This document shows positions 58,420-64,000 of a stretch of DNA of 64,000 nt, piece by piece. Source of the DNA: Streptomyces spinosus (lineage in GTDB: Bacteria; Actinomycetota; Actinomycetes; Streptomycetales; Streptomycetaceae). The stretch covers positions 186,001-250,000 of the forward strand of contig NZ_JAINRC010000012.1 in NCBI RefSeq assembly GCF_020400655.1. Direction: 5' to 3'. The notes beneath the pieces are model-generated. The model had not been told where the DNA came from, ran no database searches, and saw only the letters and a list, made by a program, of their open reading frames with translations. The first letter of the stretch is position 1, and every line of letters begins with the position of its first letter. Position numbers and translations under genes: made by a program.

Positions 58420-59633
58420 CGGGCCACCAGGGGAACAAGGAGCTGACCGAGCGCTGGCAGGGCGCGCTCATGCACAACTACGGCACCCCGCGGCTGCCCC
58501 TCGTCCGCGGCGAGGGCACCCGGGTCTGGGACGCCGAGGGCCGGGAGTACCTGGACTTCGTCGGCGGCATCGCCACCAACGCGCTCGGCCACGCCCACCC
58601 CGCGATCGTGGAGGCCGTGACCCGGCAGATCGGCTCCCTCGGCCACATCTCCAACTTCTTCATGGCCGAGCCCACCGTCGCCCTCGCCGAACGGCTGCTG
58701 ACGCTGTTCGGCCGGGAGGGCCGGGTCTTCTTCTGCAACTCAGGTGCCGAGGCCAACGAGGCCGCCTTCAAGATCGGCCGGCTCACCGGGCGCACCCACG
58801 TGGTCGCCACCGACGGCGGCTTCCACGGCCGCACGATGGGCGCCCTCGCGCTCACCGGCCAGCCCGCCAAGCAGGAGCCCTTCCGGCCACTGCCCGGCGA
58901 CGTCACCCACGTCCCCTACGGCGACGCGCAGGCACTGGCCGCCGCGGTCACCGAGGACACCGCCCTGGTGGTCATCGAGCCGATCCAGGGCGAGAACGGT
59001 GTGGTCGTGCCCCCGGCCGGCTACCTCAAGGCGGCCCGCGCGATCACCGCCGCCACGGGTGCGCTGCTCGTCCTGGACGAGGTGCAGACCGGCATCGGGC
59101 GGACCGGCACCTGGTTCGAGTACCAGGCCCATGAGGGCGTGCTGCCCGACGTCGTCACCCTCGCCAAGCAGCTGGGCGGGGGGCTGCCGCTCGGCGCGAC
59201 CGTGGCCTTCGGCCGGGCCGCCGAGCTGCTCCGGCCCGGCCAGCACGGGACCACCTTCGGCGGCAACCCGGTCGCCTGCGCCGCCGGGCTCGCCGTGCTC
59301 GACACCATCGAGGGCGAGGGACTGCTCGACAACGTCAAGCGGCAGAGCGAGAGGTTGCGGGACGGCGTCGAGGCCCTGGGGCACCCCTTGGTCGATCATG
59401 TCCGGGGTGCGGGCCTGCTCCTGGGTATCGTGCTCACCGGGCCGCGCGCACCGCAGGTGCAGGAGGCGGCCCAGGAGGCCGGGTTCCTGGTGAACGCGCC
59501 CGCCCCCGACGTCGTACGGCTCATGCCGCCGCTGAATCTGCGCGACGACGAGGCGGGTGCGCTGCTCCGGGCGCTGCCCGGCATCCTCGACGCGGCGACC
59601 CCCGCCGACGGGGAAGGACGATCCGGAGAATGA
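58416..59633 (+). CDS. argD: Acetylornithine aminotransferase
   Basis: This 405-residue PLP enzyme converts N-acetylglutamate semialdehyde to N-acetylornithine with glutamate as amino donor. The PLP-Lys is in 'VVTLAKQLGGGLPLGATVAFG', the Asp in 'LLVLDEVQTGIGRTG' and the phosphate-binding 'NSGAEANEAAFKIGRL' are present. The 'GNPVACAAGLAVLDTIEGEGL' and 'NAPAPDVVRLMPPLN' segments complete the class III aminotransferase pattern. GTG 58416 overlaps argB's stop. argR begins seven bases after its stop. No sign of damage. Confidence 0.97.
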   Translation: MTGHQGNKELTERWQGALMHNYGTPRLPLVRGEGTRVWDAEGREYLDFVGGIATNALGHAHPAIVEAVTRQIGSLGHISNFFMAEPTVALAERLLTLFGREGRVFFCNSGAEANEAAFKIGRLTGRTHVVATDGGFHGRTMGALALTGQPAKQEPFRPLPGDVTHVPYGDAQALAAAVTEDTALVVIEPIQGENGVVVPPAGYLKAARAITAATGALLVLDEVQTGIGRTGTWFEYQAHEGVLPDVVTLAKQLGGGLPLGATVAFGRAAELLRPGQHGTTFGGNPVACAAGLAVLDTIEGEGLLDNVKRQSERLRDGVEALGHPLVDHVRGAGLLLGIVLTGPRAPQVQEAAQEAGFLVNAPAPDVVRLMPPLNLRDDEAGALLRALPGILDAATPADGEGRSGE

Positions 59634-59640
59634 GACGACG

Positions 59641-60186
59641 ATGAGCGAGGCGCAGGACCACGAGGCCGCGAACGGCGCCGGGCCCGCCGTGCCGCAGACC
59701 CGCACCGCACGGCACCGGCGGATCGTGGACATCCTCAACCGGCAGCCGGTGCGGTCGCAGAGCCAGCTGGCGAAGCTGCTCGCCGACGACGGGCTGAGCG
59801 TGACCCAGGCGACGCTCAGCCGGGATCTCGACGAGCTGAACGCGGTGAAGATCCGCAACACCGACGGCGACCTGATCTACGCGGTGCCGAGCGAGGGCGG
59901 TTTCCGCACGCCCCGCGCTCCGCTGGGGGAGTCGGCGAAGGAGGAGCGGATGCGGCGGCTCTCCCAGGAGCTGCTGATCTCGGCGGAGGCCTCGGCGAAC
60001 CTGGTGGTCCTGCGGACTCCTCCGGGAGCCGCGCAGTTCCTCGCCTCCGCCATCGACCAGGCCGAGCTGCACGACATCCTCGGGACGATCGCCGGTGACG
60101 ACACGCTGCTGCTGATCAGCCGGGAGCCCAGCGGGGGCCAGGCCCTGGCCGACCATCTGCTGCGGCTGGCGCAGAACGGGCACTGA
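59641..60186 (+). CDS. argR: Arginine repressor ArgR
   Basis: This 181-residue hexameric regulator of arginine genes has an N-terminal winged helix ('SQSQLAKLLADDGLSVTQATL' with 'SRDLDELNAVKI', residues about 38-70) and a C-terminal arginine-binding oligomerisation domain ('VLRTPPGAAQFLASAIDQAEL', 'ILGTIAGDDTLLLISREP'). It closes the argCJBDR operon and should bind the ARG box at the argC promoter when arginine is plentiful. ATG 59641 follows a GGAGA site. The N-terminal about 20 residues are a low-complexity extension, usual in streptomycetes. Confidence 0.96.
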   Translation: MSEAQDHEAANGAGPAVPQTRTARHRRIVDILNRQPVRSQSQLAKLLADDGLSVTQATLSRDLDELNAVKIRNTDGDLIYAVPSEGGFRTPRAPLGESAKEERMRRLSQELLISAEASANLVVLRTPPGAAQFLASAIDQAELHDILGTIAGDDTLLLISREPSGGQALADHLLRLAQNGH

Positions 60187-60225
60187 CCGCGTGCGGGGCC
60201 CGGCCGGCCGACGCAGAATGGGCAT

Positions 60226-60882
60226 GTGATCTTCCGCGGCGAGCGGCCAGGGGGACGGGCAATCCCCTGGCGGCCGTCGAACGTACACAGGGGTGTGTCG
60301 GGCTATCGGTTCCCCGTTGGCCGCCTCCCGGACGAGGCTCTGCTGTCCGGGCTGGCCGCCGGAGATCCGGAGCTGGCCGTCATCTTCGTACGGAGGTTCC
60401 AGCACCGGGTCTTCGGTGTGGCCATGGCCGTCACCGGGGACCGGCAGCTCGCCGAGGACGTCGCCCAGCAGACGTTCGAACGCGCGTGGCGCCACGCGCA
60501 GATCTACGACTCGCGCCGCGGCTCGGTCATGACCTGGCTGACGACCATCGCGCACAACCTCGCCGTCGACGCGGTCCGGGCCCGGCGGACGGAGCCGGTG
60601 GCTCCCGAGGACCTCGAAGCCCTCCTGGACGCCGTCACCGAGACCCCCGAGCGATGGGCGCTGGCCGACGAGGCGTCCGCGCAGGTCCGGTCCGCCCTGG
60701 CGCGGCTGCCACGGGAACAGGCCAGGGCGCTGATGATGGCCGGCGTCTACGGCATGACGGCCCGGCAGGTCGCCGACGCGGAGCGGATCCCGCTGGGTAC
60801 CGCCAAGACGCGGATCAGGACGGCGATGGCACGGCTGCGCGCCGCCGTCGCTTCTCGGGAACGGGGCGACCATGTCCGGTGA
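60226..60882 (+). CDS. ECF sigma factor
   Basis: This 218-residue ECF-type sigma factor has region 2 ('FVRRFQHRVFGVAMAVTGDRQLAEDVAQQTFERAWRHA', described in part; residues about 48-85) and region 4 ('LPREQARALMMAGVYGMTARQVADAERIPLGTAKTRIRTAM', in part). Conserved sigma-2.2 and 4.2 positions are intact. It directs RNA polymerase to a small set of stress promoters. GTG 60226 is used; an in-frame GTG at 60295 begins 'MSGYRFPVGRLPDEAL' and may be the real start, since the sequence before it is unconserved. The gene overlaps its anti-sigma by 11 bases. Confidence 0.9.
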   Translation: MIFRGERPGGRAIPWRPSNVHRGVSGYRFPVGRLPDEALLSGLAAGDPELAVIFVRRFQHRVFGVAMAVTGDRQLAEDVAQQTFERAWRHAQIYDSRRGSVMTWLTTIAHNLAVDAVRARRTEPVAPEDLEALLDAVTETPERWALADEASAQVRSALARLPREQARALMMAGVYGMTARQVADAERIPLGTAKTRIRTAMARLRAAVASRERGDHVR

Positions 60883-61642
60883 CGCGAACTGCGAGAAGCT
60901 GCGGGAGCTCGGTGCCGAGCTGGCTCTGGGCGTGCTGCCCGGCCGGGAGCGGGCCGAGGCGGTCGCCCACCTGGACCGGTGCGCGGACTGCCGGGAGTAC
61001 GTCCGGCAACTGACCCTGGTCGGCGACCGGCTGGCCGGCCTGCTCCCGGACCGCGAGCCGCCGCCCGGCTTCGACACCCGCGTGGCGCGCGGCCTCGTCC
61101 GGTCGGCGGCAGCCGAGGGGCAGCGGCCGGCGGGTCCCCTCGGCCGCCCGCGCCGGGGCCCGCGCCACGAGGCCCGGCGGGCCCGGGTACGGGTCGCCGC
61201 GGTCGGTGCCGCGCTCGCCGTCGCCGTCGGCTTCGCCGGCTGGGCGGTCGGCACCGCCGTCGAGGAGGTCACCGCCTCGCCACCGCCCGCCGTCGAGTCC
61301 GAGCCGGTGCTCGTCGGGGACATGACCCCGGCCGGGCGCGGCGGGCAGTCCGCCGGCGAGGTCTACGCCCATCCCGGCACCCCTGGCTGGATGTTCCTGA
61401 CCGTCGCGCTCACCCGCCCCGGCACCCGGTACACCGGAAGGGTCACCTGTTTCCTGGAGCGCGCCGACGGCACCAGCGTCCGCGTCGGCGACTTCCCCGT
61501 GCGCGACGGCCACGGCGCCTGGGGCGTGGCCGTCCCCGTCGACCTCACCCGGTACTCCGGGGCCCGTCTGACGTCGCCCGACGGCACCGTCCTCGCCACC
61601 GCGCAGCTGCGCGAGGCGAAGGTCGTCACCCCGACGACGTGA
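60872..61642 (+). CDS. Zinc anti-sigma factor, membrane anchored (RskA-like)
   Basis: This 256-residue protein has an N-terminal zf-HC2 domain with 'AHLDRCADCREYV' (HxxxCxxC, residues about 32-40) that binds the sigma factor. A transmembrane helix lies at about residues 108-128 ('RVAAVGAALAVAVGFAGWAVG'), followed by an extracellular RskA-type C-terminal domain of about 120 residues with beta-rich sequence ('GWMFLTVALTRPGTRYTGRVTCFLE'). It should hold the upstream ECF sigma factor at the membrane until a signal triggers proteolysis. The ATG lies 11 bases inside the sigma gene, so the two are made together. Confidence 0.9.
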   Translation: MSGDANCEKLRELGAELALGVLPGRERAEAVAHLDRCADCREYVRQLTLVGDRLAGLLPDREPPPGFDTRVARGLVRSAAAEGQRPAGPLGRPRRGPRHEARRARVRVAAVGAALAVAVGFAGWAVGTAVEEVTASPPPAVESEPVLVGDMTPAGRGGQSAGEVYAHPGTPGWMFLTVALTRPGTRYTGRVTCFLERADGTSVRVGDFPVRDGHGAWGVAVPVDLTRYSGARLTSPDGTVLATAQLREAKVVTPTT

Positions 61643-62168
61643 GCCGGCCCGCTCAGCCGTCGCCGCAGGTGAGGGGCAGGCCCGAGCGCGGTGACGGCGC
61701 CCCAGGGGTCCCGCACCGGGGACGATCCGGCCCGGCGCCGCCGCCAGGCCGGCCGTGCGGCACCCGAAGCACCGGTCCGCTCGGCCGCGGGGTCGTTCTC
61801 AGCGCGGTGCCGAGTGCGGTGACGGTGGGGGGCCGCACCGCCGGACGGGGACGCAGGCAGCCGTCGACGGTGGCCGCTAGAGGGGTCGCGGAGCGCCGCA
61901 GGGACGCGATCGGCGGCACCCCGCGTTCCAGCGGCTGACCCCGGCTGCCCGTGCCGTCGTCCCGTGCGTGTCCGGCGCCGGGCCGCCGGGACCGGTGGGG
62001 TGCCGGGGCCAGGGGCGGGCCGGCCCGGCGGTGACGCTCACGCTCCCGCCCCTCCCGTGTGCAGCCGGTGCAGCCGCGCCCCAGCACCGGGATGCGCGTG
62101 GCGTCGCGGGCGGTCGGAACCGTGAGGCCGCCTGAACCCCCGCGCGGTGAACCGGGAGCGGGCCGCTC
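61643..62168. other. Intergenic stretch with no supported gene
   Basis: About 525 bases between the anti-sigma and apbE-type genes. Open frames here are low-complexity, arginine/proline-rich and lack ribosome sites. I saw no RNA gene, repeat or long hairpin. Confidence 0.5.
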
Positions 62169-62972
62169 TCAGCCCAGCCGTGCCGCCAGCCCCCCGGTGC
62201 ACCTCACCTCGTCGCCGGCGGTGATCAGCAGGGCCTCCACGTCCGGCAGGGACTCCAGCCAGGCCAGCCCCGCCCGGGAACCCATCGCGAAGGCGGCCGT
62301 GGCCCAGCAGTCGACGAACGTCAGACGCGGCCCCACGACCGTGACCGCCACCAGGTCCGTCACCGCGGACCGGCCGGTGCGCGGGTCCACGATGTGCGCG
62401 CCCCGCTCCGCCGTACCGGACGTCGCCACCGCCAGCTCCTGCGTGCCCGCCGCCGAGACCACCGCCGCCAGCCCGCCGGGCCGGAGCGGATCGGAGACCC
62501 CCACCCGCCAGGCACGCTGCGGCTCCGGCGCGCCGAGCAACTGCACGTCCCCGCCTCCGTTGACGCTCACCCCCCGCACCCCGGACACCGCCGCCAGCAG
62601 CCGTGCCGCCCGCTCGGCCGCCCAGCCCTTGACGATGCCGGTGGGGTCCAGCGAGCCCCGGTAACGGGCGCTGAACCACCCCTCGCTCACCCGCTCCGCC
62701 TCGGCCGCCAGCTCCAGCACCTCGGCCACCTCGGGGGCGCACCGCGAGACGTCCAGCTCACCCCGGGCCAGCCGTGACACCTCGCTGTCCTCGCGGTAGG
62801 TGCTGAACAGCGCGTCCGCCCGGTGCAGCCCGGCGACCGCCTCGGCGAGCGCGGCCCGTACCGCCTCCGGTTCCCCGCCGCGGACGTCGAAGGAGAAGAC
62901 CGTCCCCATGACCTCCTCCGCGTGACGCACCGCGGCGGGCGCCTGAGCCTCCTCGGCCACCGCGTCAGCCAC
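62169..62972 (-). CDS. apbE: FAD:protein FMN transferase (ApbE/Ftp)
   Basis: This 267-residue flavin transferase attaches FMN covalently to Thr in target proteins, using FAD and Mg. Motifs: 'AVAGLHRADALFSTYREDSEVSRLARGE', 'SLDPTGIVKGWAAERAARLL' (DPTGxxKG), 'VNGGGDVQLLG', 'GTAERGAHIVDPRTGRSAV' and 'DCWATAAFAMGSRAGL'. No signal peptide is clear at the predicted GTG start (62972); a start further in is possible, but the protein probably acts at the membrane on an exported target. Its first 8 bases overlap the end of the FMN-binding gene, so the substrate and its modifying enzyme are translated together. Confidence 0.93.
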   Translation of the reverse strand: MADAVAEEAQAPAAVRHAEEVMGTVFSFDVRGGEPEAVRAALAEAVAGLHRADALFSTYREDSEVSRLARGELDVSRCAPEVAEVLELAAEAERVSEGWFSARYRGSLDPTGIVKGWAAERAARLLAAVSGVRGVSVNGGGDVQLLGAPEPQRAWRVGVSDPLRPGGLAAVVSAAGTQELAVATSGTAERGAHIVDPRTGRSAVTDLVAVTVVGPRLTFVDCWATAAFAMGSRAGLAWLESLPDVEALLITAGDEVRCTGGLAARLG

Positions 62973-63738
62973 CGGCCTGGTCCAGCGCGGACTGCAACGA
63001 CTTCCTGTAGCCCTCGCTGGTGTACGTCGCCCCGGAGACGGCGTCGATGTCCGCCGTTCCGGCGGCCACGGCCTCCTGGTTGAGCCGGGGGACGGCGAGC
63101 TGGGTCTTCTGGTCGCTCAGCCCGCCCTTGGGGGCCTGCACCGCCTCGGCCTTGGTGATCCTCCCGCCGGCGACCGTGATCCGTACCCGGACCGGTCCGT
63201 ACGGGGTCTGCGCGGCCTTCCCGGTGACGGTCCGCGCCTGCGCCGAGCCGGCCGCGCCGGAGGTGCCCGACGACGCCGGCTTGATCTTGTCCAGCGCGGA
63301 CTGCAACGACTTCCTGTAGCCCTCGCTGGTGTACGTCGCCCCGGAGACGGCGTCGATGTCCGCCGTTCCGGCGGCCACGGCCTCCTGGTTGAGCCGGGGG
63401 ACGGCGAGCTGGGTCTTCTGGTCGCTCAGCCCGCCCTTGGGGGCCTGCACCGCCTCCGCCTTCGTGATCTTCCCGCCGCTGACGGTCAGACGTACCTGCA
63501 CGGCCCCGTACTGCGTCCGCACCGCGTCACCGGTCACCGTGCCGGAACCGGCCGGGGCCGCGCCCTGTGCTCCGCCCTGCGGCGACTCCTGCCCGGCCGC
63601 CGTCGCCTGGGGGGCCGCGCCCGCCGCCGACGCGCCGGCCGGACCCGACGCCGGCTTCAGCGCCAGCAGCAGCACGACACCGGACACGGTCGCGGCCGTG
63701 GCCAGCACGACCCGCCGCACGGGGTGGCTCTTCCTCAT
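62965..63738 (-). CDS. Exported protein with two tandem FMN-binding domains
   Basis: This 257-residue protein has an N-terminal signal or membrane anchor (residues about 9-28, 'VVLATAATVSGVVLLLALKP'). A linker of about 40 residues rich in Ala/Gly/Gln follows, then two near-identical FMN-binding domains. Each ends in 'TADIDAVSGATYTSEGYRKSL', where the Thr of SGAT is the expected site for covalent FMN attachment by ApbE (two sites in one protein). At DNA level 168 bases are perfectly repeated. It lies between a flavin reductase and apbE in one transcription unit. It is likely an electron carrier on the outer face of the membrane. Confidence 0.93.
   Translation of the reverse strand: MRKSHPVRRVVLATAATVSGVVLLLALKPASGPAGASAAGAAPQATAAGQESPQGGAQGAAPAGSGTVTGDAVRTQYGAVQVRLTVSGGKITKAEAVQAPKGGLSDQKTQLAVPRLNQEAVAAGTADIDAVSGATYTSEGYRKSLQSALDKIKPASSGTSGAAGSAQARTVTGKAAQTPYGPVRVRITVAGGRITKAEAVQAPKGGLSDQKTQLAVPRLNQEAVAAGTADIDAVSGATYTSEGYRKSLQSALDQAGG
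62980..63456 (-). repeat. 168-bp perfect direct repeat in FMN-binding gene
   Basis: Bases 62980-63147 and 63289-63456 are identical, 309 bases (103 codons) apart. They encode the larger part of each FMN-binding domain. Sequence outside the repeat (the other part of each domain) differs, so this looks like a recent duplication or gene conversion. Confidence 0.95.
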
Positions 63739-63754
63739 CGGTTCGCAGCTCCGC

Positions 63755-64000
63755 TCACATCTCGAACGACTCGTGGTGGATACGGCGGGCGGGAACCCCC
63801 GCCTCGCGCAGTGCCTCGTACACCGACTGCGCGAACCCGGGCGGACCGCACATGAACACGTCGTGCCGGTCGACGTCCGGGATCTTCCGCCGGAGGTTCT
63901 CCGCGGAGATGTCGGGCCGTTCGCCCTCCGGGCTGTTCACCGCGTACATCAGCCGGGCCCCCCGCTCCTCGGCGATGGCCGCCAGCTCGTCCCACAGGGC
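63755..64000 (-). CDS. Ferredoxin reductase-like oxidoreductase (ferric reductase type), partial
   Basis: Only the last about 81 residues of this gene are inside the window; its start lies beyond base 64000. The visible end, 'LMYAVNSPEGERPDISAENL' through 'DVFMCGPPGFAQSVYEALR' to 'RIHHESFEM', is the NAD(P)-binding end of a ferredoxin-NADP reductase fold. The CGPPGF motif and the terminal aromatic-containing 'HHESFEM' are characteristic. Its neighbour is a FMN-binding protein, so it is probably the electron-input part of a membrane ferric reductase/flavin transfer system. Whether it has a haem-binding membrane half cannot be seen. The FMN-binding gene starts 16 bases after its stop. Confidence 0.85.
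   Translation of the reverse strand, partial: ALWDELAAIAEERGARLMYAVNSPEGERPDISAENLRRKIPDVDRHDVFMCGPPGFAQSVYEALREAGVPARRIHHESFEM

Noticed and set aside
61653..62087. Minus-strand frame of 144 codons between the anti-sigma and apbE genes
   Set aside because: Arginine/proline-rich low complexity, no ribosome site and no domain. I prefer to call the region empty.

Overview
The window is high-G+C actinobacterial DNA, almost certainly from a Streptomyces chromosome. Codon third positions are strongly G/C, many genes start with GTG, and several genes look leaderless. It carries a conservon (Cvn) signalling cassette, an OhkA-type orphan kinase, a CYP157-like P450 and an iron box. As I remember the S. 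coelicolor map, the gene order matches the stretch from about SCO1640 down to argR (SCO1576). That synteny is recollection and was not checked here. The genes look like chromosomal core plus accessory genes. I saw no phage, plasmid, IS element, CRISPR array, rRNA or tRNA.

Layout. 1-5.6 kb: the 3' end of a WYL-domain (PafC-like) gene, two small proteins, the Tat export genes tatA-tatC, and a Ski2-like helicase. 5.9-10.6 kb: conservon cvnA-B-C-D-E (sensor kinase-like, roadblock, DUF742, GTPase, P450), with overlapping or close-set genes. 10.6-18.1 kb: housekeeping and accessory genes, including a pseudouridine synthase, an acetyltransferase, an iron-regulated siderophore-interacting flavoprotein, a 5'-3' exonuclease, a XRE-cupin regulator, a BtuF-like binding protein, and a TDT transporter divergent from a LysR regulator. 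18.1-23.3 kb: a likely ethanolamine utilisation locus (gamma-glutamyl hydrolase, GntR regulator, glutamine-synthetase-like GlnA4, aldehyde dehydrogenase, SDR) with two palindromic candidate operators. 23.3-30.8 kb: a PLP alanine-racemase-fold protein, a proline-rich membrane protein coupled to a mycosin-like protease, a broken Tat-type hydrolase, a serine hydrolase, SseB and DUF1844. 31-38.6 kb: translation genes infC-rpmI-rplT, a SpoU methyltransferase, the orphan kinase ohkA, and pheST. 38.7-50.4 kb: a PP2C phosphatase, a TPR regulator, a Nudix enzyme, 3-hydroxybutyryl-CoA dehydrogenase, a secreted GHL10-type hydrolase, a head-to-head EamA exporter/MocR regulator pair, a phosphatase-like protein without its catalytic histidines, and a SufS-type cysteine desulfurase. 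50.4-55.2 kb: a CGNR regulator and a three-gene cell-surface glycosylation cassette (YfhO, GtrB-like, GtrA). 55.2-60.2 kb: the arginine operon argC-J-B-D-R. 60.2-61.6 kb: an ECF sigma factor and its zinc anti-sigma. 62.2-64 kb: a flavin electron-transfer operon (NAD(P)H reductase, tandem FMN-binding protein, ApbE), cut by the window edge.

Points worth a second look are: a 168-bp perfect internal repeat in the FMN-binding gene; the infC leader, with a T-run attenuator and a probable ATC start; a CATG head-to-head start-codon overlap between two apparently leaderless genes; a glycosylation cassette resembling CsbB/GtcA/YfhO; a mycosin gene with no ESX genes nearby; a tiny ORF bridging argC and argJ; and several strong palindromes next to regulator genes.
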